A stretch of 64,000 nucleotides of DNA from Adiantum capillus-veneris (Eukaryota > Streptophyta > Polypodiopsida > Polypodiales > Pteridaceae). This document shows positions 11,685 through 23,850 of this stretch, one piece after another. The notes under the pieces were generated by a model that ran no database searches, was not told where the DNA came from, and was given only the letters and a program-made list of their open reading frames with translations. Location of the stretch: the NCBI GenBank assembly GCA_014529385.2, contig CM043969.1:11137001-11201000 (forward strand). The letters are read 5' to 3'. The stretch's first letter is position 1. Every line of letters starts with the position of its first letter. The position numbers and the translations under genes were made by a program.

Positions 11685-13711
11685 CTAAAGATTTTCGAAA
11701 AGCTTCAAACTTTTCCCTTGGAAGAGGTTTGGTGAACAAGTCTGCCACATTGTCTTGTTAGGTACATATGCCAAATCAATATCTCCTGCATGTAGCTGCT
11801 CTCTGACATAGTGATAATGCACCTCAATGTGTTTTATGCTAGCATGAAACACTGGATTCCTCACAATTGCCAATGCACTTTTGACTCTCAGTGAAAATGG
11901 TTGTAGACTCATGTGGCTTCATGCATAGATCCATCAAGAGACGTCTGAACCATACACACTCCACCGTAGCCGTGAATGCTACCCTGTACTTAGCCTCACG
12001 ACTGGATGTGGCCACAATTGGCTACTTCTTACTCAACCATGATATGCATGATCCACCAAGAAGAAAGAAATTGCCACTAGTGGACACTCGTGTATCATAA
12101 CAACCAGCCCAATCACTATCTGTAAATGCATGCAAAAATGGCTGATTATCTCTACCATAGAAGAGAAAAGTTCATAGTGTCTTTGAGGTATCTAAAGACA
12201 TGCTTCACAGCTTGCCAATGCTTAGTGCCAGGGCTATGCATAAACCTTCACAATTGGGAAACAACATATTGTATGTCTGGCCGAGTGTTGCATACATAAA
12301 TTAAGCATCCCACAGCTTGTTGGTAGAGAGAAGTGTCAAATGCATCATCACAATCCTCAATTGAGAACCTGAATCCTGTCTCAACAGGAGTTGAAATGGA
12401 CTTGCAATCCTCAAAACCAAAATGATGAAGCAACTTCTCAATGTATTTTTCTTGATGTATGATAATACCCCCTCAACGGAAACAAATTGGATACCAAGAT
12501 AATAGCTCAAATGACCAAGATTTTTGATCTTGAAAGCTTGTTGCAAATTAGTCTTTAGTTCCTCAATTTTCTGCTCACATGACCTAGTCAAAAGCATATC
12601 ATCAACATAAAGAACAAGCACAATCAAGTCATTGCCATCTTTGCGTACATAAAGTGTGTTCTCAATCGGACTACATTGGAAACCAAGAGCAATCAAGTGC
12701 CGATGCATCTTCTCATACCATGCACGTGATGCTTGCTTAATTCCATACAAAGCCTTTTGCAAGCGACATACTTTATGCTCCTGGCCTTTAATGGCAAAAC
12801 CAGGAGGTTGTTTGACATAAACCTCTTCATGTAAGTCACCATTCAAAAATCTAGTTATCACATCCGATTGATGCACTTTCCAACCACGATGAGTAGCCAA
12901 TGCAACCACAATACGAATGGTAGTCATGCGTGAAGTAGGCGCAAAAGTCTCTCGTAGTCAATACCATATTGTTGTGCATAACCTTTTGCAACAAGTCTCG
13001 CTTTGTAGCGTTCAATACTACCATTAGACTTTCGCTTAACTTTGTAAACCCACTTAGTACCGATTGCATGCTTACCTTTAGGTAAGTCACATAATTCCCA
13101 AGTACCATTCTTGGAAATCAAATCCAATTCGGATTGGATAGCAGCCATCCACTCCTCATTTTCAGATGCATCTTCAAAAGATAGTGGTTCTTCATTACAT
13201 GCTGTTGCAATGAGAGCTACATCCACAAAATCACTCGATACATGGCGAGTAGAAGATCTTGTTCTACCATACAAAGGAGCACTCAACTTACTATCTTGTA
13301 AAGTTTGCTTCAGCGACCTTGGCATTGCTTGTGCATCCCTGATAGAAGTGCGTTCCTTATGTAATTCATGATCAACTTGTACATCATCAATGGGCTGAAC
13401 TTCATGCTGATTTTCAGCCATGTTTGGATGCAAATTTTCAGCTCTTTGAACCTCATTTGGTTGCTCTACATGGTCATTATCCAATGTACCACTTTGAAAC
13501 AAAGGCATAAGTGTATCAAACATATCTTGTGACCCAATAGTTGGCTGCATTTTACATTCAAGCAAGGGATGAGCTGAATTTTCAGCAAATACCACATCAC
13601 GACTTACAACAATCTTGTCTGTTAATGGATGATACAAACGAGAACCTTTACTTTCAGCATTATAGCCCATAAAGATATATTTTATAGCCTTGTCTTGCAG
13701 TTTGTGACGTT
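11685..13711 (-). pseudogene. Copia-1 pol: integrase end, RT and RNase H
   Basis: On the minus strand from 13711 downward. First comes the integrase-RT linker (DKAIKYIFMGYN, then SRDVVFAEN, near 13690-13560). The RT follows (12927-12301: HQSDVITRFLNGDLHEEVY, PPGFAIKG, ALYGIKQASRAWYE), with catalytic VLYVDDMLLT near 12610. RNase H follows in other frames, including STPVETGFRFS and NTRPDIQYVVSQL (12433-12248), and ends SALAIVRNPVFHASIKHIEV at 11912-11685. Domain order INT-RT-RH is diagnostic of Ty1/copia. Frameshifts near 12450 and 12930 and in RNase H make it non-functional. The 5' side continues at 17725 beyond a nested insertion. Confidence 0.85.
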
Positions 13712-13716
13712 GTTGT
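13712..13716. other. Target-site duplication GTTGT, left copy
   Basis: GTTGT directly precedes TGTGAGATCC and is repeated at 17725-17729 directly after CCTTACA. The 5-bp length is that typical of LTR retrotransposon integration. Confidence 0.85.
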
Positions 13717-15549
13717 TGTGAGATCCCCAACCCGCCAATACCAAGATCGGGATGGGATCCTTGACAGGTCTCTAGGTCTAATAAATCCAGAGTCTCTAAA
13801 CCAAAAAAATCCAAGGAATAGACCATTACCATTGACAATGGCTTGGGTCTATAACCTTAGAAGAAGACCTAGTCCTGTCTTGCAGCGAAAACGGGACAAC
13901 ATATTAAAAGTCCAAAATTATTTCGGCCCTATAACTTCCACAAGTGGAGCTAAGGTATCCTCAACCAACGCTTTTTTCCCCCTAATATATGTGAGGGCAC
14001 AACCGTTGGTGGACTTCTCTTCCAAATGAAGAAGTTTTCTAAACGTTTTTAATGCACGGGGATGGATAGTTACCTGACTAATCAGGTCCACCGGTCCATG
14101 ATTGACAACCTTAGTCAATCCCCACTTACCACTCCGCACTCACACATGATTCTTTTGTTATTTAATTACTACCACGTTCTTATCACAATTAAAATAATGA
14201 TTCCTTTTATCCTTCATAACAAGATTTTATTAAAACAGCCCTTGAAAATAGTATTGAAAACATTCTTTTAGCAAACAGACATCTTTAAACTTAAGACAGG
14301 GTACTGTCGATCAAAACATTGTCCATAATAACCATGACCAGTACTCTTCTTGTCTCAAGACCACCTAAGGGTGAAAAAAATAGCACCCATTCCTTATTCA
14401 CAATCCGGAGTGGATAAATCCCCACCCAAGGTTCCGGGTGCCCATACACCAAACCAGTTGCCCATACAACCGGACGGCTCCCCTAAGATTAAAAAAATGG
14501 TATCCTAACTTATGTAAAAACATCAAGACAATGACACAGAGTATAAACTCATCGTTCATGGGGATAACCGACTTATCCATGCCTGGAAAGCTATCATTAT
14601 CATCAAAATATACCAAGGAGTCAGAGGTGTCTTGAGACAAGCTCTCTTAAGGATGATCAATCATATCTTTCCTAATTCAACCAATTTTAATCCAAACAAT
14701 TCTTTCCTACATTATAAACAATGCATGTTGGAAGTTACCCTCCATTTTTGGTCAATTATTCCTTTTCTTATTCTTACTCACTCCTTACGTATGCAATGCT
14801 AACTTATAAAAGAACTTAAACTGTTTTAAAGACTTAATTGAATAATGGAAAACCCACCTGGGATTGATTGGCCATCTACTGCTGCGCTGGCACTTGAAGA
14901 CTCTCCTCCGTAGGCCTACTACTAGGCCCGGTTTCATCGTTGTGCGACGCTCTAGTTCGTTTTGGAGCTACGTCCTCATCATTAGATGTAGGATTTGCTC
15001 GGGTCCGTTTAGGTGCCATAACTTCTTATGCTTATAAAAAAGGACGTCTAATCATTAGGTAAATTATCCGAAATCTAGATTCAATCTTTGTATTCCACCG
15101 TAACCCATCCAAGGTTAAATTTATAGTCTTAATTGGTAAATTCTTGACCTAGTAATTTCTTATTTGCCTATATCAGTATGATAACTTTTTCCACAGCTTC
15201 CCTAAGGGTTTTCTAAGCTATCCTAATTTTCTTATAATTTTCTATATCTTTTTCCTAATTTCCCCATCGAATCTTAAGCTTGGAATTTACTTATTTTGAG
15301 CTTAATATTTATTCTATTTATTTTCTCTCAAAGATTTCATTTCCTCAACTTTATATCATAGGTTTACACTTACTATAATTTTCCTAAAAACTTTTGACCC
15401 CAAAGTCTATTTAATTTAATTAATCTTGGCTAAAAATAGAATTTTTAGTCAATTATAATTTTTTAAACTTACTAATAAATTATGGAATAATTATCACAAG
15501 TAGATAAGGATATTTTTGACCTCTAGTAATTATCTTATTATTTTTCAAC

Positions 15550-16830
15550 TGAATTATATAATTTCCCTCTTTAAATTTTAGCTAAAGTTAGGATAATTTG
15601 ACTTAAATAAATATTTATACTACTTTTTTAACTGTGACATAATTATCACGGCCTGTTTATTATGTAAGCTAACTCTGATAAATAGAATGTAATCATATAA
15701 CATGACTAGCTAATTTCCCCCTTTAAATTTTAGCTAGAATTAGTATATTTTGACTTAAATAAATATCTATACTAAGTTTCTAACCTAAAAATAATTATCA
15801 CGGCCTTTTCATCATGTAATCTAGCTCTCAGAATTAGCATGTAATCATATAGTATGATTTACTAATTTTCCTCTTTAGTTTTTTGCTAGAATTAGTATAA
15901 TATGACTTAGATAAATATCTATACTACTTTTCTAACATTGACATAATTATCACGGACTCTTTATTCTATAATCTAGTGCTGATAAGTAGCATGTAATCAT
16001 AGCACATGATTAGCTAATTTCCCTCTTTAATTTATCCTCAATAATAGTGGTTTTCTACTAGAATAATTATCTAAAATAATTATCTGTAGTTAAGATAATT
16101 ATCACACATTATTTAGGATGTATTTACCTCTTATAATTATTTCAAAGCATTTTGAATCAATTTGCTATTTTCTTCCTTTTAATTTGTCCTAAAAACAGTG
16201 TAATTCTTCTAAGATAATTAAGTAAACTAATTATCTAAGGTTAAAATAATTATCATGAGCTTCCTAAGATGTAATTAAACTCTGATAAACAACTTAAAGA
16301 ATTTTTAATCAATTTTCTATTTTTCTCCTTTTAATTAGTCTTAAAAACAATGTAATTCTGCTAAGGTAATTAGGTAAACTAATTACCTGGGATTAACATA
16401 ATTATCACGGGTTTTCTAAGATGTGATTAACATTTGATAAATAAATCAAAGCATTTTGAATCAATTTGCTATTTTCTCCCTTTTAATTTGTTCTAAAAAC
16501 AATTTAATTTTGCTAAGATAATTAGGTTAACTAATTATCTGAGGTTAACACAATTATCACGGGTTTTCTAAGATGTGATTAAACTCTAATAAATAACTCA
16601 AAGCATTTTGAATCAATTTGCTATTTTCCCCCTTTTAATTTGTCCTAAAAATAGTGTAATTTTGCTAAGATAATTAGGTAAACTAATTATCTAAGGTTAA
16701 CATAATTATCACTGGTTTCTTAAGATGTGATTAACCTTTTATAAATAACTCAAAGCATTTTGAATCAATTTGATCATTTTCTCCTTTATTTTTCTCTAAA
16801 AAACAGTGTAATTCTGCTAAATTAATTATG
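15550..16830. repeat. ~152-bp tandem array inside the nested LTR
   Basis: About eight diverged units. The marker AATTTCCCTCTTTAAATTTT or a variant recurs at about 15559, 15711, 15866 and 16016, then as TTGCTATTTTCTCCCTTTTA variants at about 16157, 16316, 16468 and 16619. Each unit also carries AATTATCACGG or a variant and CTCTGATAAAT. Later units resemble each other more than the early ones, suggesting unequal expansion. Confidence 0.75.
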
Positions 16831-17154
16831 AAAATTACTCAAAAAATGATAAGATAGATTTTCTAGCATAATGATAGTCTAACACAGCTCTGATAATTAT
16901 CTCAATTTAATTTAAACTTAATTAATATAATTCCCATTAATTTATGGTTAAAATGGATAATTTCAGTCCTAATATGATATAATAATTCATTAGCTTAATA
17001 TCCTTGAGCTTAATCACAATAATCAGCAGAGAATATTTAGTTAAGAGAGGATTTTTGAGTATACATAGGATTAATATTCAATTTATTAAGAAAATAGGTT
17101 AACCTAGCTTTTCTAATTAAGAAAGATTAGGTTAACTACCGTTTATTTAACCAA

Positions 17155-17500
17155 CTAGAGCTTGATCTCTAGTGATTTTTGCATAGAGGTCTCTCTAGAT
17201 GAGAGAGAGTGTATCAAGGCTCTGAGTCCGTTTAGAACTGTGAAGCAAGGGTCATATTTATAGGTTTCTGGGCACTCACATGTTGGAAAATGACAGTAAC
17301 TTGCATCCCAAGCAGCCCTACAGGTCAAAAAACGTCCCCTGCTGCTAAATCTAGTCCTGGGCAGGTTCCCCACAGCTCCAAACAGACCCCTAGCTTCCAG
17401 AATCACTTTTTACTAATTTACTGATTTTTAATGATGAAATTGGAAATATCAGTAATTTCTAGAACCTTAGGATAAGAAAGTCTTTATTAATAATAATTAC
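17155..17500. other. GC-richer end of the nested LTR
   Basis: Unlike the AT-rich array before it, this part has mixed composition. The minus frame at 17406-17155 has no recognised domain and lies inside the LTR-like insertion, so I do not call it a gene. Confidence 0.4.
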
Positions 17501-17724
17501 TGAAACAATCCAATTTTACTTAACTAATTAAATTCATAGTGTAACCTTTCAAAGCCTGTAACTTTTCCAGATTTGATCGGAATTCGGTTCTGAAAAATTC
17601 TAGCCTGGGGTTTGATGTGCTTAAGATTCCAAAAATACCAATTCTACATTGCTTTTTCCATAATCATATCAGTTTGATTAAGCTTTATACAATCTTTAAG
17701 GTTTCAGAAATTGGAAACCTTACA

Positions 17725-17818
17725 GTTGTGAAGGCACAAGAGCATATGCCAAACAACCAAACACACGCATATGGCTCACAATTGGCTTTCGACCATTCCA
17801 AGCCTCTATCGTTTCAAG
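17725..17818 (-). pseudogene. Copia-1 integrase remnant beyond the nested insertion
   Basis: The minus strand reads EAWNGRKPIVSHMRVFGCLA followed by YALVPSQ, the C-terminal integrase block of copia proteins. It joins across the insertion to QRHKLQDKAIKYIF at 13711. Upstream of about 17818 the similarity stops, so Copia-1 is truncated in integrase and has lost gag, protease and its 5' LTR. Confidence 0.8.
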
Positions 17819-17829
17819 GGACAGCAGTC

Positions 17830-18083
17830 GATTCTAACTCTTTCAAGCTAGAGTTAATCAAATCTTTTGAGATTTAAGAGCAATCAACTATCAAAATTTC
17901 TGTGGCCTATGCAATATTGTCAAACCAAGCGGGAGAAATTCTGTTAAGCAACATTAAACCTGCTAGGAGATAGTTTTTACTAAGTAGGCCTGCATGGACT
18001 CAAATCAAGCCAAGAATTCAAGTACAACAAAGCTAGTCAATAGCAGAATGTAAATATGGCGGGAATCATCCCCCCTTGGATAA
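17830..18083 (-). repeat. Possible LTR piece and polypurine tract of Copia-2
   Basis: Minus-strand CCAAGGGGGGATGATTCC (about 18083-18067) has the form of a polypurine tract followed by TG. If so, about 245 bases below it are a partial LTR of Copia-2. No second copy exists in the window to confirm this. Confidence 0.35.
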
Positions 18084-20721
18084 AACAACCCAAGATGCAA
18101 AGGGAAACTCAAGTAGCAAAAAATCCTCTTGACAGTATGTCAATGCTTAGACCCTGGGCTATGCATAAATCTAATGACCTGTGAGACTGCAAATTGAATA
18201 TCACGCCTTGTGTTGCATACATAAATAAGGCATCCATTGGTAAAGAGTGACATCAATAGGATCACCAGCATCATGAAGTCCAATTTCAAACCTGCCTCCA
18301 TGGGAGTAGCAATAGGTTTGCCATTCTCATGCCCAAACTTACATAGCAATGTCTCTATGTAGCGTGTTTGACACAAGGCAATACCACCATCATACTGCTT
18401 AAACTGTACATCCAAGTAATGATGCAACAACCCCAAATATTTCATCTTGAAAGTAGCACTCAAATCAGCCTTAAATTCAGTAAAGAAATACATCACCCTC
18501 ACGCCTTATCTACAAAGTGATTTCTGTTGGACAGTACAAAGGCCTCGCTTAACAAACTGAGTATCAGCTTTCTCATACCAAGCATGAGGCAGCTACTTCA
18601 ACCCATACAAAGCTTTCTTACATTTGCAAACTTTATCTTCTTGTCTTTTTAGGGCAAAACCACTAGGTTGCATTACATAAACTTCCTTAAATATATCACC
18701 ATTCAAGAAATTAGTAAAAATATATCATTGATGTACATCCCATCCATAATGATCTGCCAATGCACATAGAAAACGCACAATAGTTATATGACAAGTGGGA
18801 GCAAAAGTCTCTTTATAATCTATGCCTTTTTGTTGTGCATAACCTTTTGCAACAAGTCAAACCTTATAGTGATCAATCTCACCATCCGGGTACGTTTCAA
18901 TTTGTAAACCCACTTTGTACCAATGGCCTTTTTGCCAGGAGGAAAATCACAGTCCATGTGTCATTTTCTATAAGTGCATCATATTCTGATTGCATGGCAG
19001 CCATCCAACTTTAATAATTTTGTGCTTCATTAAAAGACAAAGGTTCCTCAACATCACATAAACTAGAAACAGCCAAAGCATAGCAATTTGATGCATAAGA
19101 TGCACGACAAGAACTTGAACGAGTACGAGTAGAAAAAGGTGCATCCAATTTACTATCATGCAAAGTATGCACCAACCATTTTGGCGTACCTCTAGCTTGC
19201 TCATTCTCAGCCTTTTCCACATCAAGTACATCATGTACATCTGCATCAGTATTAGGTTGATCTGTAGCATTATTTGAAACCTCCATAGGGTGCACATTTG
19301 CCTCATTGGAATTTACATTAAAGTTTCCACCATTGAAGAGAGGAAAAAAATTATAACAAATGTCAGGTGAGCTTACATTATCGTCTCTAGTACATGAAAA
19401 ACAAAATCCGAACAAAATATTCCATAAACACAACATCTTATGAAACCAAGATACACTTTGTTTGCAGATGCTACAACCTGTAACCTTTTCTTTCAGTATT
19501 GTAACCAACAAAAATGCATTTAATAACCTTATCATCCAATTTTTTGCGCTACGTTTGTGGAACCAAATCATAAGCCAAACAAGCAAGAGCGTGCATGTGA
19601 TCAACAGATGGATTTTTATCATGCCATGCTTCATAATGATTCATAGACTGCAAAGATTTTGTAGGACACATGTTAAGTACATAAGTGGCACACATGATAG
19701 CCCCAAGCCAAAACAAATGTGGCAAAGCTTGATGTTTGACAATACATCGTGCCATTTCCATAAGTGACTTGTTCTTTCTTTCAACAAAACCATTTTCCTG
19801 AGGTGTATATGGCATTGTACATTGGTGTTTTATCCATGAATAGCCATAAATGCATTCAACTCATGAGACATATACTCCTCCCCTTGATCTGAATAGAGGG
19901 CGTCCATAGTACATTTAGAGACATTTTCAGCCAAAGCCAGAATATTCTTGAAGCCTATAAACACTTTGGACTTAGGTTTAAGCAGATAAACCTATGCGTG
20001 CCTAGAGTAATCATCTATAAAAGTCACAAAGTAAAGGTAATTGCCCAAGGATGGAGTTTGCATAGGCCCATAAGCATCACTATGTACAAGTTGCAATGTG
20101 CATGTAGCCCTAACTAAACCATCCTTTGGAAAGTTTGAACACTGCATCTTACCTAAAATACAACCTTCACAAACACGCCTCACAGGTGCTTCAAGAGGCG
20201 ACAAAGAAGCAACCATATCAAATTTTTTCAAACGTAGCAAACTGGTAAAATTTAGATGCCCAAAACATGCATGCCAAAGTTTTGCATCTAAAACAGTCTT
20301 TGAATCCACAATTTCATTTGCAAAATTCTACCCACACTTGTCTTACAAAGTGATCTTATACAACCCACATCATAAAATGTGAGATGCAATAAATTCATCA
20401 CCAAAACTCAGATCATGAAACGTAAATATGTCATCTATAAATTTCACAACAAGACCAAGTCTAGCAAGTGCAGATATAGACAAAAGGTTCTTTTTATCCA
20501 AGGTACATAAAGTGCATCAACAAGTGTGAAACAACTACCATTTGTAGCAGTCATCACAATCTTTCCAAATCTCTTGACCTGATAAGAGACATTGTTGGCA
20601 CAAGGATTGTATTCCAATGAGGGACAACCTTGAGAGAGATAAACAAGTCACGATGTGATGTAATGTGCTTTGTAGCACCATTGTCAAAGTACCATACATA
20701 AAAATATGTAGCAACTACATA

Positions 20722-20729
20722 CATGCATC
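20722..20729. other. 8-bp target-site duplication CATGCATC, left copy
   Basis: CATGCATC at 20722-20729 matches 20977-20984 exactly, on either side of the 247-bp TIR element. Confidence 0.8.
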
Positions 20730-20976
20730 CTCGGGGGTGCACTATGTAATCATGTTAATGTATAACGTGAGTTCGAAAGAAGGGGTTTTAAAATGCAAAA
20801 AATTTAGGCAATTTAACAGAGATACATTAAAATAAGGGGTTTTTATATTCAGTATTGGAAAAAAAATCCTAAAATAAGGGGTCATTTTATTCATTTAGAC
20901 ATGTTAAAAGAGGGTTTTTTAAAATACCCCACGAATGCATGTTATATAGGGGGTACTAAACGATTAACCCCCCGAG
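20730..20976. mobile_element. 247-bp hAT-type MITE inside Copia-2
   Basis: The element starts CTCGGGGGT and ends ACCCCCCGAG, short terminal inverted repeats, flanked by a perfect 8-bp duplication CATGCATC. An 8-bp duplication is typical of hAT transposition. Copia-2 coding (FSAECTYDPSIHDA) stops at the right edge and resumes (VVATYFYVWYFDNGA) at the left edge. The interior has no coding capacity and contains two runs reading AAATAAGGGG or similar. It moved after Copia-2 inserted. Confidence 0.75.
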
Positions 20977-21062
20977 CATGCATCATGGATAGAAGGATCA
21001 TAAGTGCACTCTGCACTAAATGCCCACTCTGCATCTATGTCAGCATCACAATCTCCTTTCCT

Positions 21063-22600
21063 TAGGAAAAATATGAACCCTGTAGAGACCCTTTGGCATT
21101 AAGGTTAATTAGAGGCTAGCCATTAGAAAGAGGATAAAGGACACACTATATACCCTTAAATAAGTAGGGAGACAAGGTAGCCTTACACCTCTTACCTAGT
21201 GAGAAGGTAAGGGAGGTGGCTAGAGAAAAGGGATTTGGGGGGGGACCACTTTGAACTCCTTTCCCCCACTTTTTGGCTCAAATTCAAAACACCAAAATTT
21301 TCAAAAAAAGTTCAAAAAAGCTTTTTTGACCTTTAAAAGTAAAAAGGTGCACTTAAAAACCCAAAAATTTAGATTTGAAAAAATAATAATCAAAACACCA
21401 CTTTTCACCCTTCAAAGTCCCCCCAAACCTATCACTAAAAAGTGATTTTCTCTCTCTATAAACCTTTTCCCAAGCTCTCCATTGCTGCAACAACCACATG
21501 CACCCTATAGTCACACATTCTCTCTCTACTAGCTTTATTCCACCGCCATTGTAGAACCAAGCAATCTCCTCCCCCTTCTCTCACCTCCATTGCAGCATGA
21601 AACAAGATCCTCCTCCTCCTCCTCCCACTTTCATTCAGTCACACTACATGTAAACCTCTACTCTCAAAGACAGAACAAAGGACTTGTACACCACAACAAC
21701 AATAGGTGTAATTGGTGAATAGGTGTTGCAAGGGTTCAACTCCAACATAAGGATAGAATGATAATGAAACTTTCCTTGTAGCTTACATTCAGAACTTGAC
21801 ATCATATCCATCTCTAACTTTATCATGCTAGAGACAAACAACCTCTTTATGGATTTCAACACCTCGGGATTTACACCTCTATTAGAAAAAGTAAGCAAAG
21901 TTCCTCATTCCATTAGGTTGTGATATTTTGTTGGTGGCTTTGTGCACCATCTAGTGTTGCATAGCATGTGATTGAGTATTACAATGCAAGTAGTTACATT
22001 ATCTTTGGAGAGTTGTCAAAGATGCTCCTAGTTTCTTCTTTGTATAATTGTCACAAGATTATTAGAATGATATCATTTTATACTTTGTCCCTTTGTGATC
22101 ACAAAATTTGGTGTTTACTTACAGAGTCAACTTGTTTTGAGGGGGCATGAACAAGCAACCATGTGCAAAGATGGAAAACACTCTATTCTTGGTTCATGGG
22201 GAACCTTACTATCCACTCATTACAATCCAAGCAGCCCCATCCCCTTATCCCATCTCCATTGCAGTACTGAACAAGCTCCTCTTTCTCCTTGTACTTTCCT
22301 TTACTCCTACAAGGCAATCTCTATTGTCCAAAGGAAGCCAAAGAATGAGCTCATTGGATTTCAATGCCAAAATATTAAAGGTGTAGAGAGTGAGTGTCTA
22401 CCACAAGATTTCTTTAAAGGTGCTTCGGTTTTCAAGGTGGAGGATGAGAAAAAATTTCCAAACATATCATGTCCTTATATAACTATCCTTACCTTGATAT
22501 CAAACAAGTACCACATGCCTCTCAAGAATGCCTTGTTATTTTTAAGAGCCCCAACCGCTTTAATTGAAGATTTTACATCATGCTTATGATGATGCTATGT
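21063..22600. other. Gene-poor stretch, possible LTR fragment
   Basis: TGTAGAGACCC at 21063 directly follows the end of Copia-2, and a CTCTATAAACC TATA-like box lies near 21455. Both would suit an LTR, but no primer site or second end was found. The plus frame 22095-22589 and minus frame 21898-21644 have no support as genes. Confidence 0.3.
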
Positions 22601-23255
22601 AAAATTTGTAGCAGATTTTTGATTTCCAATCACATCTTGTCTTTATTGTGAAGGTCAATTCTGTTTTTAACACTTTATTTGGTTTGTAGCAAGGTATGTG
22701 CACTACTAGTGTAGATCTTTTCAAATACAAAATGCTTCCTTGGTTTAGCTTTCAACAATAGACTTTTGATAGTAAAATTAGAGACATTATAATCATCAAC
22801 ACTATCTTGGATAGTTTACTTAATACTTTAGCATCTTCACTAAGTTCATTAGCGCTCAATAGTTGGGTGTAGCAAACTATACCATTATGCTAGGAGATGG
22901 AGAAAACTATACCATTATGTTAGGAGATGGAGCATGATCCCTTTCCTATCGAGTGTTTACCTTGGATTTTGTCTCTTGACTATTGTTGCCGCCGCGGGGA
23001 TCCAAGGGGGGCCAACGATAACTATCTAGGTCCCCCTTGGTAGGGGAGTTTGGGAGCTGGAAATAGATGCATTTTGGAATATAATTTTGTATGTATTTTT
23101 AATCAAAATTAGATGATATTCATGAACCATGTGATCAGGAGGCACCTATTACCCACTTTTGTATGAGAGATTGACACACATTGTATCTCTCATAAAAAAG
23201 AAGCACTTTGCTTTAGCAAGATCTCTCTATGGACATAGATTTTTTCTTTAGAATA
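22601..23255. other. No gene seen
   Basis: AT-rich DNA with a 30-bp tandem duplication at 22874-22932 (unit AAACTATACCATTATGNTAG plus GAGATGGAGA, two copies). The stretch near 22990-23040 contains CCAAGGGGGG and, 30 bases on, CCCCCTTGG, a small inverted repeat. Confidence 0.6.
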
Positions 23256-23260
23256 AATAA

Positions 23261-23850
23261 TTCTTCTTTAATAACCATGAATCAATTAAAGAACCATTCA
23301 CTAACTTGTAAGAGATTACAGTATATCAACAAAACAAAAATCTTCTTTTACACAATAAAATCATGATAAATATGGGAGCCAAATCCATGGCTTTAAAAAC
23401 AAGGGTCCTAAGACCATGCTACGGCCCTAGGTACCCTCAACAAGAGTGGCCACAAGGGTGCACAAAACTGCCAAACAGGAACCCCTACCTGGCTAGATGG
23501 TTCTGCCTTGTGGCCCCTCTTGTTTGGCCCTTTTTTCCTTCTTTTGCACAAAGAATTCTTCTTTTACCACCATGAATCAATTCAAGAGCCATTCACCAAC
23601 TTGTAAGAGATTACACTATAGTAACAGAAAGAAAATATTCTTTTACACAATAAATTCATGATAGATAAGAGATCCAAGTCCATGGATTTAAAAAAATGGG
23701 TCCTAAGACCATGCTAGGGCCCTAGGACCCTCGATAAGAGTGGCCACAAGGGCGCACAAAACTGCCAAACGGGAACCCCTTTTTGGCCAAATGACGCTCA
23801 CTTGTGGCCCCTCTTGTTGAGGGGACCTAGCATGGCCCTAGGGCCTTTTT
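23261..23850. repeat. ~295-bp tandem duplication with foldback arms
   Basis: Copy 1 starts near 23261 and copy 2 near 23556, both with CACCAACTTGTAAGAGATTA-like and CTAAGACCATGCTA blocks. Each copy holds GAGTGGCCACAAGG followed 60-90 bases later by CTTGTGGCCCCTCTTG, so its end folds back on itself. In copy 2 the arms extend outward to CTAGGGCCCTAGG (about 23714) and GGCCCTAGGG (about 23838). Confidence 0.75.

Larger units (their letters stand above)
13717..17724 (-). mobile_element. Nested 4,008-bp LTR-like insertion, probable solo LTR
   Basis: The plus strand begins TGTGAGATCCCC and ends GGAAACCTTACA, flanked by GTTGT on both sides. On the minus strand this is TGTAAGG...GGATCTCACA, the usual TG...CA form. 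The copia integrase frame stops at 13712 and resumes at 17725 (SHMRVFGCLAYALV, then RHKLQDKAIKYIF after the gap), which independently proves the insertion. I see no gag or pol inside and no internal copy of either end, so a solo LTR is the simplest reading; an LTR pair with a non-coding interior (LARD/TRIM-like) is the alternative. The interior is very AT-rich and holds a tandem array. Confidence 0.8.
18130..21058 (-). pseudogene. Copia-2: decayed Ty1/copia polyprotein
   Basis: Read downward on the minus strand: a gag-end/protease lead-in near 21050-20990; aspartic protease remnant WYFDNGATKHITSHRDLF at about 20700-20650 (DNG for the usual DSG); GAG-pre-integrase and integrase (LWHACFGHLNFTSLLRLKKF, then CEGCILGKMQ, then YFVTFIDDYSRH, 20309-19992); integrase TPQENGFVERKNKSLMEMAR (about 19805); linker (19634-19011); RT pieces (GFALKRQEDKVCKCKKALYG near 18660-18600; MKYLGLLHHYLDVQF near 18440). 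The RNase H region is missing and many frames are broken. It is related to Copia-1 but clearly diverged. Confidence 0.85.

Noticed and set aside
21644-21898. Minus frame containing GVNPEVL, reminiscent of the MOZART1/GIP family
   Set aside because: Only five or six residues match and the rest of the frame does not follow the family; probably chance.
22095-22589. 164-aa plus-strand frame
   Set aside because: No domain or motif is recognised, it is surrounded by repeat-rich DNA, and it has no plausible promoter or splice context.
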